Below, one piece after another: positions 47,124 through 64,000 of a stretch of DNA of 64,000 nt. The notes under the pieces were generated by a model. It saw only the letters and a program-made list of their open reading frames with translations. It did not search any database and was not told the DNA's origin. Source of the DNA: Synchiropus splendidus (Eukaryota > Chordata > Actinopteri > Syngnathiformes > Callionymidae). The first letter of the stretch is position 1. Every line of letters begins with the position of its first letter. The stretch covers positions 19,230,001-19,294,000 of the forward strand of contig NC_071347.1 in NCBI RefSeq assembly GCF_027744825.2, in the 5' to 3' direction. The position numbers were made by a program, and so were the translations under genes.

Positions 47124-49230
47124 CAAAACAAGCAATATGCCTTGTGTTGACGATTACGGGTCTCTATACAGTGCAGGCGTCATCCTTTTCCGCTCGCTCA
47201 TGTCGTGGTTTCATCCTCAAATATGAGTCCAACTCGCACACTGGCCTGTGAAGCGATGTCCTTCTCAGTGTGTAGTACTGGTCCTTCTGTCTCTGCTCTG
47301 TTGTCTGTCTGTACAAAGCAATAGTGCGTGCGTGTGTGTGTGTGTTTGTGTGTGAACAACCCCAGACAAGGCTTTAATAATTACAAAAGGAGGTTTTTAT
47401 TTAAGAGTCCATCCATCCATCCATGATGAAGAGCAGGACGTAACGCACATTTGCGGGAGGCTTTTTGACCGTAGTGTTATGTCACGCTTTCGATTAGTGC
47501 TGGAGTGTGTTACCCATCTTTTGTTCCAAAGCACAGATAATAAGATTTTAAGATGATAGTTTAAAAAAAAAAAAAAAAAAAACTTTTTAGCCATAATTGA
47601 ATGTCAAGCAATAATATATGTGTGTATATGATTTTGGATTTGTGTGCATATAGTCCTTGAACATCTGCATGTAAATACACCTCTTATTTATCAGTTGATG
47701 TTTCATCTGTATATTCTGTTCATTTCTCTCGCCCCCCCCCCCACCTTTATATTTAACTGTACAAAAGTAGCATTGTGTCCGATGAAAAACACGCTACCAA
47801 GGCCTGCCCCACGCCATATTCTAGTTCTGCTCCCTGGTTTTAGGATTAGTTCGGTAGGGTGTGTTTCTTTTGTGTCGCCCAGACGTGTGGTGCTAGGTCA
47901 GTTAATTTTGTGAACGATGTATCCATGAATTCAGCCTGGCTGCCCTATAAGTCCAATAATTCTGTTGATGCATATTCTTGTCTTATTAGGACTCGATAAA
48001 TGAATAGCGGTTAACGGTTACCCGCGCTGCGCCTGTATCAGTGTGTGGCCGCGGGATAAGGCACTTATTTCCTTCTGACGTTTATCTGCGAATTAAGGTT
48101 CTGTGGAATTAATACTAGCTAAACCGAACAAGCAGTTTTGTGATTTTCCTTTTTTTTTTTTCTTTGATTGTAAAAAAAAAATACAAAAAAAAAACTGAAC
48201 TTACTGAGGCTATAGTTCGTCCGGCTTTAAGTAAGCTACTTAATATTTACCTCTCTTGTCTTCTGATGCAAGTGATAAGCAAAGATACTTTTCTAATTCC
48301 ACGTTTTAGGCTTCTTTCACAGCGGTGGCATGCACTAAGAGTCCAAGGGTCGGTATTTTCTCTCACCATTCTGTAGCAATTCCCGGAAAGAATACGCTTG
48401 CAATATCACACTGAGTGCCTCTCGGTGTCATTCAAAAGGTTTCGATTGTCTTTTTTTTCTGTTTTTTTTTCATCCATTCTTGTTGTTGTCGTGGTTTTTC
48501 CAAATGTGAAGTGTGTTTTGTACCACAGGATGAGCTTACATTCTGACATGTTTCTCAGTTCCATTATGAATTGTGGGTCGATATGCAACGTTTAAGGGTT
48601 TCCATGTAAAGTCACCACTTTCACCTTGTCAGAGAGAAATAACTGTCAATCATCTGTCATTAGAATTAAAAAAAAAACAAAAAAAAAAACATTTTTTATA
48701 TCAGCTTTTTATTTTCCTACAATTTTCATAAAAGCATTGTATATTAAGTATTTGTATGCAAACTAAACATCCGGATTTCTTTACTGTTCTGTGTTCAATG
48801 TGCATTAGTCTGTTGGGTGACGTGGCGGGAGGGAGGGAGGGAGGAAGGGCCGATGGTGGGAAACCAGTGTGTGCTCCTCACAAAGTCACATGTTTGCTAC
48901 TGATGTTGAAACGGGGGGCCGGGGGGGGTGCGGATGATCATGTACCTTTTGAATCCAGCTCTTTTGAACTCTCTTTAGCAGGTAGTCAATTCACAAACGT
49001 AGTTTTGCTCCTTCTCGTCTGATTCTTAAATATGAAATTAAGTATTTTGATTCATTTTGTAAATACGGCTGTAAAGAAAAATAAGAAATTTAATGTTGTC
49101 TTTTAAATACTTTTCATTCTAATATGAATGTTGTTATATTGTACTTAGAAACTGTACCTTTAATATTACCTTTATTAAAAGTGCATTGGACACATCGGTT
49201 TTAGATGTGCTTTATGTGCTGTTATCCCAT

Positions 49231-49236
49231 AATAAA
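49231..49236 (+). terminator. rora: Distal poly(A) signal of rora
   Basis: A canonical AATAAA sits in a T-rich context. About 20-40 bases downstream is a T/GT-rich stretch (tcttctttgtctttctgtct) that fits a downstream element. It is the last such signal before the repeat-bearing spacer ahead of ice2. Confidence 0.55.
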
Positions 49237-49315
49237 ATTTACCGCTTGTAATGGCCTCTTCTTCTTTGTCTTTCTGTCTGTCGGCTCCCTTCGTCACGGC
49301 CTTCTGTACACACTG

Positions 49316-49690
49316 GAGGTGGTCAAAGTGTTGGCCCGGGGGCCACATGAGGACCTTGGCCTGTATTTATGAGGCCTTCATGACGTCAGCACAAAACTCC
49401 AAAAATAAATTGATAGATATTAAAAAGCTATTCAAGATAAGAGAGAAATGAAGTGTCTTCATATCTTATTTTTACCTTTTTAATATTTTATTTATTATTT
49501 ATTTTGACAATCTTTAAATGAACTCTATGAAAAAAAAAATATAGCTGTATAAAATATAGCATCTTATAACAACAAATGTGAGTAAAATTGACTCCTTTTC
49601 TCCTGTCCTCCTGGCTCTTGGCCCCTCACAACAGCTGATGTGGCCCCATAGAGGATTCAATGGCCCAACCTTGGTACAAAGCATCCAGCA
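49316..49690. repeat. Repeat fragment(s) of the ggcccgggggcc type
   Basis: Left part gtggtcaaagtgttggcccg and ggggccacatg. Right part atggcccaaccttggtacaa, whose inverse roughly resembles the left end. Possible old hAT-like insertion in the rora-ice2 spacer. Confidence 0.35.
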
Positions 49691-50193
49691 CATGTGACTA
49701 TCATTCACATACACACGCATTGATTGGTGAAACGTAAAAAAAAAGTAAAAAAAAAAAAATATTCCACTGTACTCACACTTTTTTCAGACATTGCATTTAA
49801 TACTATTTTTTAATGGAAAAGGGTTATTTTATTGTAATTTATTGAAATTGTTTTAACAATATCTTCAATTATTTATTAATTATTTAACTTCTAATATATT
49901 TCATCGATTTAGGGGTTTGTGTGTGTTCACTCCAGGCACTCAGGTTTCCTCCCACACTGAAATATTTTTGCATAAACAGAGACTAAACATAAGAATAAAC
50001 ATTAGTATTCAACCATTGCTGAATGTAAAGGAACTATTGTCACACATTTCCTCTCAGTCTGTAAATATATATTTTATAGTGAGGCAGTACATTATTATAA
50101 ATGTGTAATTAAACCTATAAAAAAAATGTTATTTCAAATTTAAATGTAAAGTCTAATTCAACTTTTTAAAAATAAAATCGCACTCAGTTGTGC
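49691..50193. other. AT-rich spacer between rora and ice2
   Basis: AT-rich with one inverted retroposon fragment at 49917-49975 (caggtttcctcccacactga). Otherwise nothing recognised up to the ice2 promoter. Confidence 0.4.
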
Positions 50194-50209
50194 GACCGCA
50201 GGGGGCAGT
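50194..50209 (+). promoter_or_regulatory. CTCF-like motif just upstream of ice2
   Basis: The sequence gaccgcagggggcagtc fits the CTCF core (CCGCNAGGGGGCAG type) on the + strand. It lies about 150 bp before the inferred ice2 start codon, in the likely promoter. Motif match only. Confidence 0.45.
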
Positions 50210-50349
50210 CGTGTTCGCAAAGCGCATGAGTCAACCGCATTTATTCATCCGAAGAAAAGCAGGAGCTCGACACGCCTCTCTTCTGCTAAAGCTAACTAGC
50301 ATGTCATTTAATCTCCCGTCTTTCTTCCTGCACCGAACCTTTGCCAGTG

Positions 50350-58305
<7,956 letters not shown>

Positions 58306-58379
58306 TTTGGAAACAGGATTCAGGATAAATATCCACAGTAGGTTCTTTTTTTATCAGGGTGTTTTGTTTGTATAAAAAA

Positions 58380-58385
58380 AATAAA
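58380..58385 (+). terminator. ice2: Poly(A) signal of ice2
   Basis: An AATAAA hexamer 75 bases after the ice2 stop, followed by a GT-rich stretch (gttgttttgtcgctgtattt). It implies a very short 3' UTR of about 100 nt. Confidence 0.65.
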
Positions 58386-58585
58386 AGTTGTTTTGTCGCT
58401 GTATTTGTTGGTGGCAAAAGTTGGGAATTCCCTAGGGGGAAAAAACTGCGGGGCAGAGAGGAGTGAAGTGTAACTTGCTGAGCGTCCAGCTTTGCCTGGC
58501 TGACAGGGTGGAGTCATCCGTGGGTGAGAAGGGGTGGCTTCTGTTCCCCCCGCGCAGGGAGGTGAGAGGGGAAGTCTCGCTCTTG

Positions 58586-58643
58586 TTTAAAGCTCCACAC
58601 CCACTCCACTTCTACCAGGATCCACTCGTGTGCTGCAGCTGCG
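58586..58643 (+). promoter_or_regulatory. anxa2: Probable anxa2 promoter and non-coding first exon
   Basis: TTTAAA at 58586-58591 is TATA-like and is followed by CACCC boxes. A strong donor (GCG/gtaagt) follows at 58643/58644. The next acceptor (tttgacag) at 58918 opens the exon carrying the anxa2 ATG. A non-coding first exon matches the known layout of annexin A2 genes. Its 5' end, probably near 58615, is a guess from TATA spacing. Confidence 0.5.
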
Positions 58644-58927
58644 GTAAGTCTGTCAGAATGTTTCGAATACTCCAGTACTAGTCAAAGTTTTCTTCTCTTT
58701 CACTCTCTGTGAGAGTGTCGTGTTGTGTGTGCGGATGAGCGCTTTTCCAGGGCGTGTCTGCTGGACGTGTGTCAAGAGTGTTGCAAACGCAAGACAGTGA
58801 TGTGATCACGGATGATTGTTAGGAAGCACAAGTCGGTGGGGGGAGGGGTCATGTGAGTCTGGGATGGAGCCGGTCGAGGTTTGCCATGACGTGATTAAAG
58901 ACTGCTCACCTTTGACAGGAACCCAAA

Positions 58928-61900
58928 ATGGCCCTGGTGTCCGAGTTCCTGGGACAGCTGTCCATCAACCCTGCGGTACTGACTTGCTCTCTGTGCACGT
59001 GCTCCGAGTCTGCGACATTAAAACTCCATTGTTGCACCTCAGGCTCATGAACCCAAGTACCCCAGCGTCCTCCCGGCGGTGGACTTCGACGCCGACCGGG
59101 AAGCTGCCAGGATCGAGACGGCCATCAAAACCAAAGGCAAGCTTTAGGAAAATGGCGACAGCGCCGTTGGTGAGCGGCTGGTATTTGGAAGTGAGAGATT
59201 GTGGCTTAAACTAACAGGCCAGGCTGGGAAACCCTCCAAGTCTGGCCTGCCTGTGGCGGAAAACTTGAGCAAGCTTCTCAACCTTCCTCCCTGAAAACAC
59301 GAGTTCACGTGGCAGCACAAAACACTGTGGAAGCAAAGCTGCAGTCACTCATCATATCCTGTTGGAGTGAAATCTGGTGAGTCATTTTCACCGGATTCTG
59401 CTGTTATTGCAGCATATCTGGGCTCCATCCCAGGACTCTCTGACTGAGGGTGGGGACCTGAATCATCACTCTGACAGCAACCGCTTCCCACCAGTGGGAC
59501 AAAGATGATGTTCCTCAACTGGACGTTGGTGGTAAACACCAGAGACCCCTCCTCTATGTGAGGAGATGTCAGGTGTGGTGGCATCTGTCTGTCTGGGAGG
59601 AGGCCTCGGGGTAGACCCAGCATACGAGGTTAGCCTGGGCCTCTTTGCCTCACGCTGCCCCCGGAACCTCTGCCTCTCATGCATTATGGCAACTTTGAAA
59701 TTATCATTTAGGGCAGGGGTTCTTTACCTTTTTGATCTGGGGGCCCAACTTTCCCAGAACAAGTGGGGCCCGGGCCCATTCAAGCAGTAGAACTGATTCA
59801 TTACTTTTGATTTCATTTGTGATCAACAACCATATTAAATCTACTGACACGTAAACAAACAAAAACCTTGTGAAGTGACATGAAACCATGTGATCAGTGC
59901 AAAGATATTTGTCATCGAAAAGTCCGACCAACAGCTGAACCAGGTGCGAGTCATAGTCATCAAATTTTAAAAAAGGAAAAAAAAAATACGCTTGATACAA
60001 ACTTGAGAAAAATGTAAAATACTCTACGTCATAAACAACATTCAGAATAAAATGTATATATATAATATGTAATAATATAATAAAAGTATGTATAAATATA
60101 AAAATATATTTATATTGAAATAAACTTGAACGACAATATAAGTAAAGTCGAAATGAAAGTATTGCCATAATCTTTTCTAAATTTTAAGAACTGCTTCAAC
60201 AGGTGCTTTCATGAACAGTTTTTACTGTTGGGGGTGTGGCATCACTTTCTTTATCATTTTTTCTTTTCGAGAACTTCTCCACAGTTGGTAACTATCACAG
60301 ATTTGCAGCTGTCAAGTCAATGCAGTGACACACTGCTGCCACCATATGTGGCTAAAGCTGAGCGTCTCACGGCCCCGAGGTGTAAAGCAAAAAACTTCTA
60401 GTAGCCCTCTAGGAGGCGCTCGTGGCCCAACCATGTGACCCCGGCCCTGTGGTTAAGAATCCCTGCTCTAGAAGAGTGTTGGGATGGAATCAGTTCATGG
60501 GTCGCATGGGATTGTTTTCCAGGCTGGATGTGGCCCACAGGCCGCGTGTTTGGCCACCTGGTTTTCTTTCATTTCTCCACTCTGTGCACTCGTTCACCTC
60601 ACGTTTCTAATGAGAGCAGCGTCTAACTTCAGGAGTGGACGAGCAGACCATCATCGACGTCCTGACCAGGTGCACCTACGCCCAGAGGCGGGAGATCGCG
60701 TTCGCCTATGAGAGGAGGACGAAGAAGGTGGGCCTGGCCTCCACTTGGTTTTCCTCCCTCTACAAGTTGTTCACTGCTCCTTTACTCTCTGTCAAGGACA
60801 TGATCTCAGCCCTGAAGGGGGCGCTCTCCGGCTCCCTGGAGAACGTGGTTCTGGGACTGATGAAGAGCACGGTGCAGTTTGACGCCTCGGAGATCAGAGG
60901 CTCCATCAAGGTGCTGGTGCTGAACAGAGGCTGCGCTGCCCTCTGCAGGGCGACTGACTCGTGACTGACTGTGCGACTCGCTGCCTTTCAGGGCCTGGGG
61001 ACGGACGAGGAAACGCTGATCGAGATCCTGTGCTCACGCAGCAACGAGGAGCTGGTGGAGATCAAGAAGGTCTACAAGGAATGTGGGTGCTTTGATCACT
61101 GACACTGGGTTGAACTTTCTGAACCTTGATCTTGAGGCTTATTTTGGTGCCTGAACGCACCACTCCACCTTTCTTGTCTTTCTTTTTCTGTTCATCCTTC
61201 CTTCTTATTCTCACTCATTCTTCATCCTGCTTTCACCCCACACTCTCTCACTCCATTGCCTCGTCTTTCTTTCTTCATCTGTCCCTCCACTTTCTTTCAC
61301 CTCATCACGCTCTCCACCTTTCTTTCTCCTGCATTCCATCCCTTTATTTTCTGTCTTCCTTTACGCCCTACTCCTCACCTCCTTTTCCCATTTTTCCCTC
61401 TTGCTCTTGCCTGTTTCCTTTCTCAGATATTCTCTTTCCTTTATCTCCTTCTTCCTCTGTCTTTGTCTCCTTCTCTCTTCTCTTCTTTCTTTCCATTTTC
61501 ACGACCGGCTCTTTCTTTCTTCTTCCATTATCTATTCACTCTCTCCTTCTCCATCTGCCATGTTCCACCTCTTCACATGTCAATCTTTCGTCCTGCCTTC
61601 CTTCGCTCCACCTCTGTGTTTCACTCTTTCTCTCTTCTACTCTTTCGTCATCACTTTCTCATCTCCCCACCTTTTTTCTCCACCGTTTTTTTCCTCTCTT
61701 CAGAAACATAGTTCTAAAATATCATCATCAAAGTCGTATTGCATTTGTTTCTTCGTCACAGAAGTGAGTGGGGAATCGCTCAGTCGGTTCCTCTTGTTTT
61801 CCTTATTTTAGGAACCAACCTGAGCATTTCACTGAACTGATGCTCCATGGTTCAGTCAGAACTGAACTGCTGCTGTGCAGCACGCGCTGTGGTCAAGTGT

Positions 61901-63737
61901 GGCATGTTAGTCAGTTAAATCAGATCAAGTCCTGACTCTCAGCGACGTGAAGCAGAAGAAGCCGCTAAGAGGACACAAACTTGTCAAGCCCAGATCTTCA
62001 GGGCTGGATCTAGGACGTTACCATCGTGATCCGCTTGTGACTTTGCTCCTGACAGTGTTCAAGAAGGACCTGGACAAAGACGTCGCCGGAGACACCTCGG
62101 GGAACTTTGCGAAGCTGCTGCTGGCTCTGGTGCAGGTGAGGTCTCCTCCGCCGCCCAGCGAAGCTTCTGAGGCTGACTCTGAGTGTCGTGCAGACCAAAA
62201 GAGCCGAGCCGTCCTCCATGGTGGACTACGAGAAGATCGATGATGACGCCAAAGTAAGTGGATGCTCTTCCTGGGTCGCCGAAGAGAGCGTCAGATGAAC
62301 CTGGACGATCTCGCCCTCAGAAACTCTACGATGCTGGAGTGAAGATCAAAGGAACAGACGTGCCCACCTGGATCTCCATCATGTCCGAGCGGAGCGTGCC
62401 GCACCTCCAGAAAGGTGCAGCGTCAGGTTGAGAAGTGAGCGTGAGCCTCCGACTAACAGCTGGTCTGCGCTGCAGTGTTCCAGAGGTACAAGAGCTACAG
62501 CCCGTACGACATGGCGGAGAGCATCGTGAAGGAGGTGAAGGGAGACCTGCAGATGTCCTTCCTGGTCCTGGGTACGTCGCTCCCCTCTCAGGTGCCGCAT
62601 CGAAGCATCTGATTCCACCCTCTCTCTTCTTCAGTTCAGTGCTTCGAGAACAAGCAGCTCTTCTTTGCCAACAAGCTGCACGAGGCCATGAAGGTGAAGT
62701 CCATCCTGTGGTGGATCTCGGATGACTCGGATCCTGACAGAACCTGTGCTTTCAGAGTAAAGGCGCCAAAGAGAAGGTGGTGACCCGCATCGTCGTGTCG
62801 CGCTGTGAAGTGGACCTGAAGAAGATCTGCGACGAGTACAAGGCCCACTACGGACAGTCTCTGCAGAAGACCATCCAGGTATGACTCGCCACTTGTTTGA
62901 CTGAGCTAAAGTGTCGCAAGAGGGAGGAGTGAAAAACCTGACGTCCACTTTCACTGGTGTGGTCTCACGCTCCAGGCAGAGACAGGCACTCCAGTCTGCG
63001 TCAGCTTCGCACTTGACTCGCATCTATCAGTGACTTGAGACTTTAGAAACAAGGTGTCTCTGGCTCCGGTCACGTGCCAAACCGGAGGCCCACGGTGTCA
63101 CTTTTAAGAGGCCCACTGGAGCCTGAAACTATAGGCTTTAAACTGATGAGGCTTCATGAAGCGGTGTCTTCAACTTCAGAGCTCAGTAGGTGGCGCTCTC
63201 GGTTTGATAACAATGCAAGGTGTCATTGGAATGGTTGTTCAAATCCATAGATTTACGAGCAGAGAGCACCATTTAGTGAGCTCTGAAGTTGGAGACTGTT
63301 TCATGAAGCTTCACGAGACCATCACGACAAAATGGACGAGTCTGTTGACAGGAAATCTGGTGCCGTGGTTTAGAGTCATAGTAGACTCCGGAGTCATAGT
63401 GAGAAGAGTCCGGGCTGAAGATAAAGAGGTTGTCAGAGGGAGTGACAAGATGAGACATGAGGTTATCAGAGGGACATGAGGAGAAGTTTGGCACCAGGAG
63501 GAGGGACAGTGTTGGACCAAGAGTCGCAGAGAGGAAGACATTCAGGAGGGTGGGACCAGAGGATGATGGATGGAAATATTAAGGTGAAGGACGCTGCTGC
63601 TGATGGTTATATTCAATATCAGTAAAAGTAATTCATGTATTTAATTTTTCTTCATGCTGTCCATGTGTTGCGTTGAACAGGAACACACCAAGGGAGACTA
63701 TCAGAAGGTTCTTCTGGGCCTGTGTGGACCTGAGTGA
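58928..63737 (+). CDS. anxa2: Annexin A2
   Basis: A calcium-dependent phospholipid- and actin-binding protein that pairs with S100A10 at the plasma membrane and on endosomes. Coding exons: 58928-58975, 59043-59136, 60633-60727, 60797-60910, 60992-61082, 62056-62135, 62194-62253, 62321-62414, 62476-62571, 62635-62693, 62756-62878, 63681-63737. They total 1011 nt, 336 residues (human 339), and all phases agree. The N-terminal helix is [14 protein letters not shown], with Gly where human has Cys9; the Src-site tyrosine context is kept as KYPSV. There are four annexin repeats. Calcium-loop motifs are GLGTDE (from residue 118) and KGTDVPTW (from 204); repeat 1 has KGVDEQT and repeat 4 SKGAKEK. The C-terminus is LCGPE rather than LCGGDD. 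Intron 2 uses a GC donor (AAAG/gcaagc). Intron 3 is 69 nt, in frame and stop-free. Five consecutive introns are 58-67 bp. It resembles zebrafish anxa2a most, from memory. Confidence 0.97.
59137..59142 (+). promoter_or_regulatory. anxa2: Non-canonical GC splice donor, anxa2 intron 2
   Basis: The coding sequence ends ACC AAA G and the intron begins gcaagc. No GT lies at a position that keeps the conserved KTKGVDEQT junction. AAG/GCAAG is the usual consensus of GC-AG introns read by the major spliceosome. The acceptor is ttcag at 60632. Confidence 0.85.
59714..60465. mobile_element. hAT-like element in anxa2 intron 2
   Basis: Ends are CAGGGGTTCTTTACC and, inverted, CAGGGATTCTTAACC (13 of 15 identical), as in many hAT elements. 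Flanking 8-mers atttaggg and ctctagaa share a central TA but match at only 4 of 8 positions, so the target duplication is decayed or absent. The interior is AT-rich and non-coding. Confidence 0.6.
61135..61710. repeat. Polypyrimidine (C/T-rich) tract in anxa2 intron 5
   Basis: About 570 bp composed mainly of C and T on the + strand, with many ctttc, ctctc and cttcc motifs. It lies inside the 973-bp intron between the exons ending at 61082 and starting at 62056. Confidence 0.85.
63146..63317. mobile_element. Foldback element in the last anxa2 intron
   Basis: The arm 63146-63200 is imperfectly inverted at 63262-63317 (about 80% over 50 bases; shared caacttcagagctca and cttcatgaa). A 60-bp loop separates the arms. 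Partial relative at 34555-34680. Each arm has a gctcagtaggtggcgct-type block that resembles a CTCF core. Confidence 0.65.
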
Positions 63738-63785
63738 ACACGAGCGGAAGATGTCAAACACGTGACACACGCACCTGATGTACAA

Positions 63786-63791
63786 AATAAA
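63786..63791 (+). terminator. anxa2: Poly(A) signal of anxa2
   Basis: An AATAAA hexamer 49 bases after the anxa2 stop codon, followed by a GT-rich stretch (gcccgtctttgtccgc). It gives a short 3' UTR. Confidence 0.7.
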
Positions 63792-64000
63792 GCTGACTCC
63801 CGAGTAGTGCCCGTCTTTGTCCGCTAGGTGGAGTGATTGCTACATGGAAGAATTCAGCAGTGATCACGCTGTAAGTCATCTATTTATACCGTTTTAGAAT
63901 GCGTTCATTTTCCCGATCACATTTTGCTGTCAGCAATTTAAATTAGCTATTTAAAATAGATTTAATTTCAAAACATGAAAGACGCAAACGACAAATTTGT
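63792..64000. other. Downstream of anxa2, nothing recognised
   Basis: Past the anxa2 poly(A) signal; becomes AT-rich towards the window end. Confidence 0.4.

Larger units (their letters stand above)
43991..49254 (+). other. rora: rora 3' untranslated region (inferred)
   Basis: About 5.3 kb without any credible exon lies between the rora stop codon and the last good AATAAA (49231-49236), which is followed by a GT/T-rich stretch. Mammalian RORA also has a very long 3' UTR. Weaker AATAAA hexamers at 45886-45891 and 47118-47123 could give shorter forms. The UTR carries miR-137 seed matches (AGCAATA) at 44199, 47131, 47317 and 47607 and Pumilio-type TGTAAATA at 47670 and 49058. A GC-rich G-run patch lies near 44820-44850. 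The extent is inferred; no transcript evidence is available. Confidence 0.6.

Noticed and set aside
61126..61811. Three overlapping Ser/Phe/Leu-rich open frames of 136-213 codons
   Set aside because: They arise from the C/T-rich tract in an anxa2 intron, which rarely makes stop codons; there is no family similarity.

Overview
The window is nuclear DNA from a vertebrate, almost certainly a teleost fish. It has split genes with GT-AG introns, many of them very short (58-90 bp). It also carries fish-style retroposon tails, hAT-like elements and many microsatellites. The gene order rora - ice2 (narg2) - anxa2 is the one found on human chromosome 15q22.2. The short introns suggest a compact percomorph genome, but I cannot name the species.

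Layout: bases 1 to about 33,620 contain no protein-coding exon I can recognise. They most likely belong to the long 5' intron(s) and upstream landscape of rora. This part is a patchwork of dispersed repeats, a tandem array with a period of about 250 bp (3.3-4.4 kb), a GATA/GACA array (11.85-12.45 kb), one hAT-type element with a perfect 8-bp target duplication (21,694-22,374), AT-rich low-complexity stretches, and blocks of complex sequence rich in homeodomain-type motifs that look like candidate conserved non-coding elements.

From 33,621 to 43,990 lie nine exons of the nuclear receptor rora: DNA-binding domain, hinge and full ligand-binding domain to the stop codon. The first coding exon is missing. 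A 3' UTR of about 5.3 kb follows, with four miR-137 seed matches and a final poly(A) signal near 49,231. ice2, a little elongation complex subunit for snRNA transcription, is complete in 14 coding exons (50,350-58,305, 934 codons). anxa2, annexin A2, is complete in 12 coding exons (58,928-63,737, 336 codons), with a non-coding 5' exon near 58,643 and a GC-AG intron.

All three genes run on the + strand, head to tail. ice2 and anxa2 are separated by only about 0.2 kb. The genes act in unrelated pathways (circadian and lipid transcription; snRNA synthesis; membrane-cytoskeleton binding), so their adjacency is inherited synteny, not an operon. I found no credible new multi-gene system. The most interesting signals are regulatory or structural: the miR-137 site cluster, the GC-AG and in-frame introns of anxa2, repeat families carrying CTCF-like cores, and the foldback elements.
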